From Zymoseptoria tritici IPO323 (Eukaryota; Ascomycota; Dothideomycetes; Mycosphaerellales; Mycosphaerellaceae): 64,000 bases of DNA. Every line of letters starts with the position of its first letter. Positions within the stretch are counted from its first letter, which is position 1. A program made the position numbers and the translations under genes. The notes beneath the pieces were generated by a model, which had not been told where the DNA came from, did no database searches, and was given only the letters and a program-made list of their open reading frames with translations. Of the stretch, positions 46,101 to 56,377 are shown piece by piece. The stretch is taken from the NCBI RefSeq assembly GCF_000219625.1, contig NC_018217.1:124001-188000 (forward strand), given 5' to 3'.

Positions 46101-49100
46101 TTATAGTCCGTCTAAATAGTAAAGGGACTATACGTCTTTAGCTCGGGTACCTAGAATTTTAGGTAGGATACTACTACTAATATCTCCTTATCGTAAATGT
46201 CGTAGTTAATCTCGGCCTTATTAAGCTTCTATAAAAAGAAGCCTACTAGCTTTAGGACCCCGTTTACTTCCTATAGGAGCGCGCCTCTAATCGCGAACCC
46301 GCTATAATCCGTCTCTAGGAACGTAGGAAGCCCCGGGTCCTAGTATATAAGCACTAGAGCCCTATAATACTTCCCCTTTAACTTCTCGAATGCTTTCTCC
46401 TTAAGCTCTCCCTAGGAGAACGGCGTTCCCTTCCCGGTAAGCGCGGTTAAGGGAGCGGCGATCTTAGAGTAGTTAGGGATAAACATCCTATAGTAGTTAG
46501 TAAAACCTAGGAACCTTCGAACCTCCTTCTACGTTCGTAGTGCCTTCTAGTCTTCTACTATTTAAATCTTCTTAAGGTCGGGTCCTACGCCTTTTCCGTC
46601 GGCATAAACGATAAACCCTAGGTACTTAATAGTCTTCTATACGAAAGCGCACTTTCCTAGGTCTAGGTATAGGCCCCTATCCTAAAGGGCCCGGAGGACT
46701 ATACGAACCTTTTAGTAGTAATCCTCGAGCGTACTATTAGAGTAGATAATTACATTATTACTATATACTAATATAAAGTCGTCTAGATATTCCTACAACA
46801 AATTGTTAATAAACCGCTAGAAAGTAGCTAGTGCCCTAGATAGACCGAACGGGTATACTAACTACTCGAACAGACCAAATCTAGTACGGAAGGCTATCTT
46901 GTACTCTTCGCCGGCCGCTATACGAATGTAATAGAAGGCGGCTATAACGTCGACCTTCGTAAGCTATCGTAAGCCCGTAAGGTTCCTTAAGGTCTCCGGA
47001 ACTAACGGGAGTAGGTATCTATTATACTTCGTTAAGGCGTTTAGCGCTCGATAGTTATAGTAGAAACGTAGTCCCCCTCCCGGTTTGCGAGCGAAAAGCA
47101 CTAGTACTATAGCCTCCGAGGAACTTAGCCGGATATATTCCTTTTTTAGTAGGGCATCGATAACTTTTCTTAGGACTAGGAGTTCGTCCTTAGACATGCC
47201 GTATAAGGGGCCCTAAGGCAATCGGGGTAGTAAACTATCGGTATTCGGCCGGAGAGCGATCTTATAGTCTAGATCCCCTCTATAAGGAGCGAGCTTGTCG
47301 GCCTCCCGCGTCCTAAATAGCGGTAGTATGTCGTAAAGCTCCGGGGGGAGCCTACTCTTAAGCTACTTATCTATTAGGGGCTCCTTTACTTCTAAGGATT
47401 TCTAGATATCCTAAACTGTTGCTATAGCGAGGGTTATAAACCTCTTAGTATCCTAAAGGGTCTTCTTAACGTCCTTAACTAAAGCTATAGTAGCCGCTAT
47501 AAAGCTACCGGAGTCCTTAATCTCCTTATAGTTCCTCCCTTCTTCTACCTATTTATTAGCGATACTATAGTAGAACCGGTGTTCCTCTAGTGTAGTCCGG
47601 ATCTTATTATGCGCCTTCTAGGGGTTCCTAAGGATTAGAGGGAAGGCTAAGTTAGGCACGACGTAAGCATATACTAACTAGGTATATCCGCTTACTCCTA
47701 TCCGGAACGCGACGACTCCCTTAATCTACAAGTTACGTATAAACGTAGTAGCGCCCTTAACGCCTCTCTTCTTATCGCTAACTAAGCTAAGCCCGAGGCC
47801 TTTAGCTAGGTCTCCGTTAATAGTAGCGTAGTATTAATATCCTTCGTCGATTAGGGCGAAGGTCCCGAAGGTTTCTTCTAGGACTACGTCGCTATAGATT
47901 AGGGTACCGTTTATCTTACTCTTAAACGCCTCCTAGCCTACTATTATTACTACGGCTATACCGTCTCCTACCCTAGTACTTCGGGAAGGAGTTAGTCTTT
48001 TCCTGTCTCTACGGAATCCGACTCCTCTTTATCGTCCTCTAGAACCGGTCCCGCGCGGACTGCGTTTATTCTAGTAGGTAGCGTTGCTACGGCGTAGGGA
48101 CATTCGCGTATACGGTATCTGTCCGCTCTATAGCGGAAGTAGAGTCTCTTCTATCGGCGTCGCTCTCTTTCTACGTCGTCGACCTACTTTACTCTCTACT
48201 TCCCTCTAGCGTTACTATTCCGACTTCCTTAGCTTCTTAAGCGATTTCCGCTCGTCTAGGCCGGGGTTATAATAGTATCTCTATCGGCGTCTACCCGTAC
48301 TCTCGAGGTACTCCTACCCTAAGGGCGCGCGGTTACCGGTATAGAAGAAACGGTACCCTTATTCTTCTCTTTCTACTTTTTATTAGTAGCCTTAAACTAG
48401 TTAGTAGCCTCTAGATTAGTTATTACCTGCTCGACCTCCTCCGTATAATCGTTATAGTCCTTAATATTTGCGATAGAGGTAGTATATATCTTTGTAGGGT
48501 TCGAAAAGGTATGTTTTAGGTATCTAATCTAGACCTCGTCTTTCTAGCTCGCTCCGCCGGCACTAAGTAGGAGATCGTTAAATCTTAGCTAATAGTCGTA
48601 CTATAGCTAACTAAGTTTATGCTAGAGGTTTATAAGCTCTTCTAGTACGTTTAAGGCCTCTCTACTATCGCCGAAGACCTCTTCGAGTCGCGTAAAGAAA
48701 GCCTTAGGGTCCCGTACTTCGTTTGCTCCTCCCGACTCCTAGAAATAACGTATACGAGATCTCTCCTTATAAGGGAGGGTGTCGTAGATAGCGTCCTAGT
48801 AGTACGGGTCGGGGAGCGTTAGTTTAAGGCCGGTACGTACTCGAAAGGAGCTTCTTAGCCGTAGTAGATAGTCTCGGAAAGTACTCGACTTCCCGTCCTA
48901 GGCTACCGGCTTCTAACCCTTAGGGCCCGAGGGTTTTAAGTCGTCGCCCGCGGCCGGTCGACCGGAGATCGCCCGAGTTAGTGCTTAAATTAGGTCGTTT
49001 ATAGAAGGGGCCGCTAGATCTACTAAGGCTCCTCTAGTTTCGGCTACCGGCTACGGTATATTCTGCTCGGCTTCCGCCCGATTAATAGCGTTCCGCTAAT

Positions 49101-49271
49101 ATTCTAGCTCTACCTACATTATATGTTAACGTATATATAGTTACTAGAGGAACGTTTATAGATCGGGTATACTCGGCTCCTCCGGATTAACGTTACCGGA
49201 TCCCGAAGGATTTACGCTGTTGTCCGTTATATCGCTTATAAAAGGAGTTATATCGAGTAGATCGAACTTAA
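43200..49271 (-). pseudogene. gag-pol relic of nested chromovirus
   Basis: Read on the minus strand through stops. The longest open piece (47197-46964) carries Ty3 reverse transcriptase blocks ('FARKPGGGLRFYYNYRALN'), with the usual catalytic block further on and stops on either side. The integrase core and chromodomain follow towards 44.3 kb. Not translatable. Confidence 0.83.
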
Positions 49272-49441
49272 TGTTACGGGTAAACAATGTTTATACGAGA
49301 GTTTAGAGTCTATATTAGATATAGCAAGTTCGATAAGGAAGTAGCCTAAAACCTCGCGGTAAGCGTAGAAAAGGATATAGGCTACTAAGACAAAGTACGG
49401 GGTTACGCTACGTATTATAGAAAGGGCGCTAGTCCCTTATA
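49272..49441 (-). repeat. LTR of nested element (5' LTR, minus orientation)
   Basis: 170 bp, TGTTACGGGT to CTTATA; it keeps the terminal TG that the other copy has lost to RIP. Confidence 0.87.
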
Positions 49442-50181
49442 GCTACTATAGCTATTACTTCGGTACTATTAGTAGTAATAGCGGCCTTACGGAGCGCATT
49501 AGCCTTTATAATATTACCTTTAACTAATTCTAGTATCTTTTAGCCTTATTAGCCCCTAAACGCCCCCTTTTTCGTCCCTATATATATATCTAGAAACAAT
49601 CGTAGTTAGAGTAATTATAGTACTTTAAGTAATATTTGTCCTTATTATCTTCTACCTACTTATCCGGCAATTCGCGCGTAAAAAGGTAGAACTAGGCTAA
49701 ATTAGCCTTATTTAAGGGCTTATTAAGGTAGTTAACGTATAGATTACCCTTAAAGATACTATTAGTAGCGAATTACTTATATTAGGTCGCGATAGAGGTA
49801 GGCTACCCTATAATAGGCTCGTTCGGTCTTAGATAGGGTCGCTTAGTAAAAATAGCGGTCGTTTAATAGAATTCGTAGTTATCTAGTAGAAAATAAGGCT
49901 AGAAGGGAACTAAACGCTACGTTAGTACTATATAGGCTATAAATGCCCCTTAGGGGGGTACTTTTAGACCTATTTAGCTATCGGATAGGGTTAAGTTATA
50001 CTTACTAAGTCTATATAAGGTTATTAAAGAAGAGAAGAATTCGAGGAATCTAAGCCTAGGTTTTAAAGCCGCGCTAGATCCTAATTAAGGCCTTAGGCTA
50101 TTAAACTTAGTAAATACTAAAAAGGATTTACTCGAGGTAAGACCGTTTAGAGCGCAACGCTCTACGTAAGGAGAGGGGCTA

Positions 50182-50286
50182 TATTATATCTACCTCCGCT
50201 AAATACCGATAATTAGTATCTAATCCCCTATCTTAGTAGTATATATACCCCTACTAAGGCCTTTTAAGCTTATTTAAGCTAGATTG
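50182..50286 (+). repeat. right LTR of outer element, first part
   Basis: The first 105 bp of the right LTR, interrupted by a retroposon. It aligns with 38835-38939. Confidence 0.87.
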
Positions 50287-51066
50287 AGACGGCCGAACAG
50301 ACTGCACCTTCACGCGGTGGCCGTCGTAAGTACCTTCCTTGGAAGGGAAACTAAGACAGTCTAGAAGAAACCTCCTCGAAAACCTCTCGAATCCGCCCGA
50401 AATCCTTCTCGAAATCCGCCTCGAAACACGAGCTACAACAGAACAACAGCACGATTCGAACGAATAGCCCTCTACGCTACGAACGAGAAGAAGAAAGAAG
50501 TAGTCTACTCTGCCCTATACGCGCACCTCCTCGAAATCCGAATCGAAATTGCATGTCCCTTCTCTAGAGACTTCGTTATCCTCGAAGGAAGTATATATGC
50601 ACTTTAAAGAGCTAGAACTCGGTGGAATCTATAACTCTACGATTAACCTACGTAGCTATATGCGCTAGAAGGCGGCATATAGTTCTACAAAGGCATATTA
50701 AGGACAAGAGAAGGCAGCGAGTTAGACAGCTGCTTTTTGCGCCTTTGCGCTATATCGCCTTACGCTACATCTCTTTCGAATTCGTAGCGTGTATGCGAAG
50801 CGGAAGGATCCGCTAAAAATTCTGCAAAAGCTTAGCGCGAAAATTCTGTAGCCTTAGGCTGCAACACTCGTTTGATTTCCTTTGTCTCGCATTTGTTTAA
50901 AGTCCTTTAGCATTGCCTTAGGCACGGGGTCTCCCCTAAGGTTAAAGAATACCGAAAAATCTAATTGTAACTAGATCTACTGCTTTGCCTTTATGGCAAA
51001 GCCGTCCTATATAGTCTTGGACTCCGAAAGGACGTAAATGGAACAAACAAACAAACAAACAAACAA
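50287..51066 (+). mobile_element. 780-bp non-LTR retroposon with CAAA tail
   Basis: It splits the right LTR and is flanked by a 12-bp target duplication TAAGCTAGATTG (50275-50286 and 51067-51078). It ends in about six CAAA units (51043-51066). Target duplication plus simple tail mark target-primed reverse transcription, so this is a SINE or a 5'-truncated LINE. The head contains an inverted pair GACGGCC/GGCCGTC, and then several CTCGAAAYCC-like words in 50370-50560. Unlike its surroundings it keeps many CA and TG steps. The only open frame (50622-50816) has no recognisable domain. Confidence 0.82.
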
Positions 51067-51078
51067 TAAGCTAGATTG

Positions 51079-51229
51079 CGCCTATATAATCTATATAGCC
51101 TATAAAGAGGCGAAGGAGGAACTCGAGGTATAAGGATATATAGAATCCCCTCCTTCCGAGAAAGTATCGAATCGAGTCTATTCTAAAGTAATTTATACTA
51201 CTACTCTATTCTTAACTATATCTTTTATA
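51079..51229 (+). repeat. right LTR of outer element, second part
   Basis: The remaining 151 bp of the right LTR (105 + 151 = 256). It aligns with 38940-39090 and is followed by the CTTAG duplication. Confidence 0.87.
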
Positions 51230-51319
51230 CTTAGCGGCTAGCTTACGCGTATACTATATACTACCGGCGTATCTTACTTTTACCTCGTATAAGCGGCGAC
51301 GAGCTAGAACGGTAGGGTT

Positions 51320-51352
51320 ACTAGTAGCACGTTAGGGTTAGCGTTAGGGTTA
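51320..51352 (+). repeat. short telomere-like TTAGGG words
   Basis: Three TAGGGTTA words lie within about 40 bp beside the outer LTR element. Too short to be a telomere; they could be an old interstitial scrap or chance. Confidence 0.35.
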
Positions 51353-51480
51353 TACTACGAAATTCCGTTTAATGTCCCGTTTAAGCCCGTTTAATGTCCC
51401 GCTTAATACTATGCTCGAATCTATTTAAATTAGTCCCCGAGTCGAGGGATTTGGCGCTAGGGGCAGCCTATTCGGATTCC

Positions 51481-52701
51481 AAAATACGTATCTCCCTCGT
51501 TTAAAGGGAATTCGAAGGCGGATTTAATTGTCTTACTCCGAACTCGCTGCTTGCGGGCTGCGGGCTGCGGGCTGTCCGGATCGGCTTTGAAATAAATCAA
51601 GGTAGAGTTGCAACGCGAGACAAATTTCGATGATTGAAAGAATAAATACACAACCCCAAGGTCCCGCCGCTCCGTCTCCAGAAACAAAGTACTCGCAGGG
51701 TCTGATGCAGAAGAAGACGCGAATGTTGGTATCGGATAATAAAATGCACAGTCTCTGCCCTTCTCTCCCGTTCTCACAGTACCAAAGCCTCGTGCGGAGT
51801 ACTCTCAAGGTAGATTTGGATAAGGTGTCCTGCGGGTGATGGGAGTGGAGACCAAGGATGTTTTGTGAAGTGGATCTCGATATTGGGACGGTGAATGGAC
51901 GCGCGGCCGATGGTCTGAAAACTTTTTTTTTTTCTTTTCTTTTCTGGAAGGCTGAGGTGATGATGGATGGAGGGATAGACGGCCCTTTCGTGTCCAGTCC
52001 GTGTGCTTGGCGAAGGTTTCTCTGATGCCCTGTTCGAAAGCGCAGCAGTCTGTGCTGTCATCTCGGGCCTCGAGATGATCGACACCCTGATCGATTGAAG
52101 TCCTGGGCAGGAGCGGCAAGGGCCATGACGGTGAAGGGAGGAGTGAAGAAGACGGAAGCCTTCAAGTCGGAATCTGGTCGAGTCCGAAGAGTTGTAAAAC
52201 TGTTGTAAGTCAGTAGTTACGTCGCGAAGTAAGCAGTCATAGCTTCAGGCGGCACTTTGGACAGGTAGGAGATCGTGCTCGTTGGGCAAGCGAGCATGTC
52301 CTCGCAACGACGGCGTGACAATGAAACCCCATCAGGACAGGGAGATCTGACGACCAACTCGATCATCGTAAATCTCACGGCACGCTTCTGGTCGGAACAT
52401 GGGAAGCGGAGGTCATGCAGCTGGACCGGAGTAGAGGCGCGAACAGTTTATTCCGGTGGAAAGAAGCGAACCAACGATCAATGAAACCAAAACGAATGGT
52501 CTTCCTCCAATCTCCTCTTATCCTTGCAGAACTTTCCGATGTCCTCCGTCTGCACCTCGGCCAATCCTCCTCGCTGTTGCCAGCTCCCGTCCTTCCATCA
52601 AAAAATATGTGTAATCCTGCTCGAGCCTCTTTGCCGTTGTTGAAGTTGCCAGTAGATGTCGCCGTGGTCGATGATGCGTCCTCAGATCCGCGCAGGCTTA
52701 A
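51481..52701. other. gene-free stretch right of the island
   Basis: Mostly normal base usage with some RIP-like spill-over. It contains copy B of the duplicated segment (52155-52286). Several overlapping short frames were judged non-coding. Confidence 0.45.
52155..52286. repeat. duplicate segment, copy B
   Basis: Matches 36381-36511 with C/T-type and other changes (for example CATGGC to CATAGC). It carries only the second half of copy A. Confidence 0.62.
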
Positions 52702-52970
52702 TTACAAGCATACGCACGTGTTGAACTTGGCGGAACTAAGCGCGGCAGAGGTCAGTACGGTAATGCCTTCGGATCAGCAGCTACAGACTTACTAGTTGTA
52801 GGATCCCCAGTGGCAGTTTCTGCGACAAGTCACGTCTGTCCAAGCCTGTGGTTGGATGATATCAGAACAAATGCTCCACGCAGGATAGTCCACTTCGAGA
52901 GCCAAAGGCGTACCGTGACGGTTGGGGTCATCGCAAGGATGACGGTGGCAACGATGGCGAAGACCTTCAT
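52702..52970 (-). CDS. small secreted four-cysteine protein
   Basis: Three exons: 52970-52914, 52845-52793 and 52735-52702, introns 68 and 57 bp, joining to 47 residues. The N-terminus 'MKVFAIVATVILAMTPTVTA' is a signal peptide. The mature peptide is only about 27 residues with four cysteines ('VTCRRNC' and a C-terminal 'TCVCL'). The second donor is the strong GTAAGT, and the intron splits a Tyr codon (TA|T), exactly as in the gene at 58157-58419. Without splicing, a stop falls inside that donor (TAG|TAAGT). Function unknown; it looks like an effector or secreted peptide. Splicing is predicted by eye. Confidence 0.6.
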
Positions 52971-54702
52971 CGTGGATGTTTGTTCGAAGATGGTTGAATG
53001 ATTGGTCGGACGTTGCGATCGAAGCTAAGAGGAGCGCAAAGGTCAGCGATGGGAAGAGCAAGAGTTGAGAAGAGCAGAGGTGAGAGGAGCAAGACATGGC
53101 AGGCAAGATGTAGCAAGGACAAGAAATCAATGAGGGAGACTCACTGCTATCCGAATGGTCTTTCAGTGAAGTCTGATCGTGGAGCGATGGAGACTGTGAC
53201 GGACTGTCTTGGAGGAAGATTGGGAGGAGGAGGCTCTTATTATTGCTGGTAATGGGAGGCCATTATCACATGACACGCTACGAGTAGAACTAAGGTAGTC
53301 ATCCATGTACGGTATGCCGCATGCGGGATACGAGGGTATGGGCTGCAACTAGTCGGATCGCCAGGTCCAGGGTCCATCCACCCATGAACGCACGCTGAGC
53401 ATATCATCTCACGGCGTGAGAGACCGCATCGAAGGAGTGCCTTGAACACTTTCCTCGTTCGAAAGAACAGAACTTTTCATCTCTGATTGGCCGGCCAGTG
53501 CGCGTTACGACACCTTGGGCAGAAGATCGGTTGTCTTTCACGATGTCCGAAGTGCGCACGGATTGTCAGACAGAGTTCCCTTCATCCAACATCCTGGCGT
53601 GTTGGTGGTGTTTGCCAGCAGGGAAGTGCTTTCCGTGATTTGAAAAATCCCCGTGTACTCCCGAGTCCCCTGTCTGGTCTACCTCCATGTCCCTGCTGTG
53701 ATTGACAACGGATCACCTCACCTGAGTGATCGCCTGAGCTCGCCTCATTCCCCGCCCCCGGGGCATGACCAGACCCGGAACTGCCCACTTCCTGATCACC
53801 GAGTCATGAACGTCAGCGCGAGTGAGACCACGCGTTCACATGCGTTATCATGTGTGCCGTGTCGATCGGGATCCTGTCCATCTGCTGACTGGCGGTGCAC
53901 GGGAGGATTCGGCAGATGCGTTGATGCTCAGCCCTGATCCAGAGACGTGCCAGATAGTCTACTGCGTCAGCCGGGAGCAAATGGGCTACCGGTCCCTCGA
54001 GCAAGGTGGGAGTGGATGCAAGATTGTCTTGACGGCCACAGTTTCGGTTTTTGACGCGGTAGTACGTCCGGATGAACCTCATTCATTCAGCCATTCGACC
54101 GACGAATGTACGTGTATCTCTGTTCCATGAAACATCGGCACAAGGCCGGTCTTTGCCAGATTGGGAGACTTGATCGAGGCACCCTTCAATCGATCAATCA
54201 CAAGTCCATCTGCCTACTACTCCTCGCTCCTGTTCCGTGGCAGTATCCTCTTTGAACGGATCTGCTTCACATCGCATTCTCCGGCGTGATACCCCATGAA
54301 CCATCGTCCAGTCGATCGCCTCGTTTTTTCTCTTCAGGGGTATCTGGATGAAGCCACAAGCAGAACCATGTTTCCGAAGCCCGAACAAGCCGAACAGATC
54401 ATCGGCCTAGCGGAGTCGACACGATACTTCTTCGAGGGCAACGAGCACGTCGGTCAGGAGTCGAGACCGTCTGCGTCGGGTCGCATCCCAACGATTCTAA
54501 CAATTTATCTCATTCGCTGGCGTTGCCAGTGCCATAGCTCAGGGGCCGGTCGTGTCGAATTCGGCATGCAGTAGAAGGAGTAGTACCTTGCGAGATCGGC
54601 CGCATCTGCAAGAAAATCAGCCCAAGCACCTTCAAAAAACATCTTGAAGACGTCCGAGGCTTTTAGAAAAATTAGAAGCAAGCCTGTCGAAGAGGAAACA
54701 AT
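52971..54702. other. gene-free stretch with relic copy C
   Basis: No convincing gene. 54505-54640 is copy C of the duplicated segment: a signal-peptide-like stretch 'AGVASAIAQ' without an intact start, preceded by a stop. Confidence 0.45.
54505..54640. repeat. duplicate segment, copy C
   Basis: Resembles 36238-36370 (TTGCCAGTGC, TAGCTCAGG, GCATCTGCA and AATCAGC blocks in the same order). Confidence 0.5.
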
Positions 54703-56377
54703 CTACAAGATCGGAAATTCACCTTGTTCATCCTCGAACTCCAGCTCGATGCCTCCTCTAGTCGTTCGTTCAGTCCACTCGTCCGGCAATACGCCGCTCT
54801 CTACATCCACAAATCCAACCACGCCGCCATCGTCTCTCCTCCCGCAGCCCAATCCAACCCTCCGTCGGAGCCTCTCGATCCAATTCCCACCATCTACAGG
54901 ATCGATGAACTTGGTCCAAAGCGGCACATCCCTCCTCGGTCCTCTCAGCGGCGTCGCCTCAAGTCGCATGACTCCCGACGGAAGGTCCCGCAACAATCGG
55001 AGACATTGAAACGTTTCCGTGCGGTTGCGATCCATCGGCGCGCGAACAAACGTAGCATCAAACAGCACCTCTTCTCCTTCCTCTGCAGCTTCCATCCTCA
55101 CGTTCGCGGTAGCACTACCGTGGAACCCCCGTCGTGCCGATTCCAACGCTCTGCCATCCCGCAACTCGTCCGACAGAGACGTCCCAACCGACTCCGGCGT
55201 CCCATTAAGGCGGCTCTGCGCTTTCATCGCCACGAAGGCACTGTAAAAAAGCACCATCCTCTCATGCGAGTGGAAATTGAGCGTCGCCCAGACTTCATAC
55301 CTCGCCTCACCTTCCCTCCCCCTCTCGTCCACCCAGGGATCAAAATGGCAGAAATGGAGCAGACTTCCCCGGCGGATGAGTTTGAGGTTCGTAAGGGATT
55401 CGTGGGCGGATGTAGAGGGTTGGTGCGTGAGGTGAGGGGTTTCGACGAGAATCTGGGCATGGTGGTCGTGGTGGCGGTGGTGGAGGGTTGCGGTCAGGGA
55501 GTGTTGGTCGAAGGAGAATGTTAAGGTGGGATGGAAGGCGTGGCGGCGGAGATGGGAGATTGCGGAGGGATTGTGGGCGGCGTACAGCTGGGAAGGAGAG
55601 GCTGATTGATGGGTCGGGTGGTAGGGCGTTTGAGGGAAAGGGGTTGTCAGCAGAGGGGTTGTCCAGTGATGCGGTGGTGGAGGAGAGTGCGATGGTGGGT
55701 ATAGTATGGGCGGTGAAGGAGATGGAGCGCGATGAGCTGGCTGAGAGTAGGACGAAGAAGACACTGAGGTGTTCGTCTCGGAGAGGATGTGCGGGTGAAC
55801 CAGTCGAGGCGGATGAGCTGGCGGCCCTGCGTTGGGTAACGCTGAACAGATCATCAGCAGCCGTCTCCATCAGACATATTCCTGAACGACACATACCCTC
55901 GCCGCTCCACCTTTGCATCACGACAAGCCTATTCACGCTCCCTCTCAACCTTTCCACCGGACTACCCTCCCTGCCCTCTACAATCGCCACCAAACTCTCG
56001 AACCACATCCTCAAACCTCCTAATCTCTCGCCCAATCCCCACCCCTCGACAACCTCCCACTCCCTCTCCGCATCCTCCCAACAGACCCTCACTTCCACGC
56101 TCCCCGACCTGCGAAACATATCATGTACATCATCTAGCGTCGCCTGCAGCGCTCGTCGTCCTTGATCGAGATCGGTTTCGACTCGCCAGAATGACGGACC
56201 ATAGGTGTGGGAATTGGCGAGGGTGGAGATTCTTTGCAAGACGGAACTGAGGGCATAGAGGTCGCTGAGGAGAGATGCGATGAGGCGGGAAGGAATGTGG
56301 GGACGGAAGACTTCGAGCCCGGAGGCGGCGGTTTCGCAGCGGGTGGCTAGAGAGGGGAGGGAGAGGAAGGGAGGCAT
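54703..56377 (-). CDS. hypothetical protein, helical N-terminus
   Basis: Exon 1 56377-55897 and exon 2 55841-54703 with a 55-bp intron (GTATGT donor, CAG acceptor) give 539 residues. Unspliced reading puts a stop soon after in the upstream frame. The first 180 residues are predicted helical ('LIASLLSDLYALSSVLQRIS', 'RALQATLDDVHDMF'), like fungal N-terminal domains of unknown role. The middle is Pro/Ser/His-rich. The last 250 residues look folded ('GSLLHFCHFDPWVDE', 'VWATLNFHSHERMVLFYSAFVAMK', 'FQCLRLLRDLPSGVMRLEATPLRG'), suggesting a beta-rich domain. No family named. Long antisense frames over it are shadows of its GC-rich codons. Confidence 0.72.

Larger units (their letters stand above)
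42641..49441 (-). mobile_element. nested chromovirus LTR retrotransposon, RIP-degraded
   Basis: A 6801-bp element with two 170-bp LTRs, inserted in the pol end of the outer element. Flanks are GCTAT (42636-42640) and GCTAC (49442-49446), a 5-bp duplication with one transition. On the minus strand: gag (about 49.2-48.1 kb), a zinc knuckle near 48.1 kb, reverse transcriptase (47.4-46.7), RNase H (to 46.0), integrase core (45.2-44.8, 'DFITDLPKS') and a chromodomain-like stretch near 44.3 kb ('GYYDLT*EPLDNL'). A purine-rich tract on the minus strand (42811-42830) abuts the left LTR, as it should for a minus-strand element. The chromodomain points to a chromovirus. Confidence 0.87.
38835..51229 (+). 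mobile_element. outer Ty3-type LTR retrotransposon, RIP-degraded
   Basis: Bounded by LTRs of exactly 256 bp and by the 5-bp target duplication CTTAG (38830-38834 and 51230-51234). The plus-strand internal part has a zinc-knuckle relic near 40214-40262, a reverse transcriptase relic around 40900-41700 and an RNase H region to about 42300, all with many stops. A polypurine tract (AAGGAGAGGGG) lies just before the right LTR and confirms the strand. Two insertions sit inside: 42641-49446 and 50287-51078. Taking them out leaves about 4.8 kb. The 0.7 kb between the pol relic and the right LTR shows no integrase that I can recognise. Confidence 0.88.
37641..51480. repeat. RIP-degraded transposon island
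   Basis: About 13.8 kb with hardly any CpA or TpG, a large excess of TpA, and CpG retained, so that nearly every CAG/CAA/TGG codon has become TAG/TAA. This is the pattern left by repeat-induced point mutation. The one internal exception is 50287-51066, which still has many CA/TG steps. The island holds two nested LTR elements, a later retroposon and two fold-back elements, listed separately. Confidence 0.92.

Noticed and set aside
46964..47197. Stand-alone 77-residue gene
   Set aside because: It is an open piece of the degraded reverse transcriptase of the nested element.
37641..51480. CRISPR or other prokaryotic repeat array
   Set aside because: Repeats are LTRs, fold-backs and simple words in a RIP-affected fungal island; no regular spacer pattern.
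54724..55524. 266-codon plus-strand frame
   Set aside because: Antisense shadow of the two-exon minus-strand gene, whose spliced frame is longer and more protein-like.
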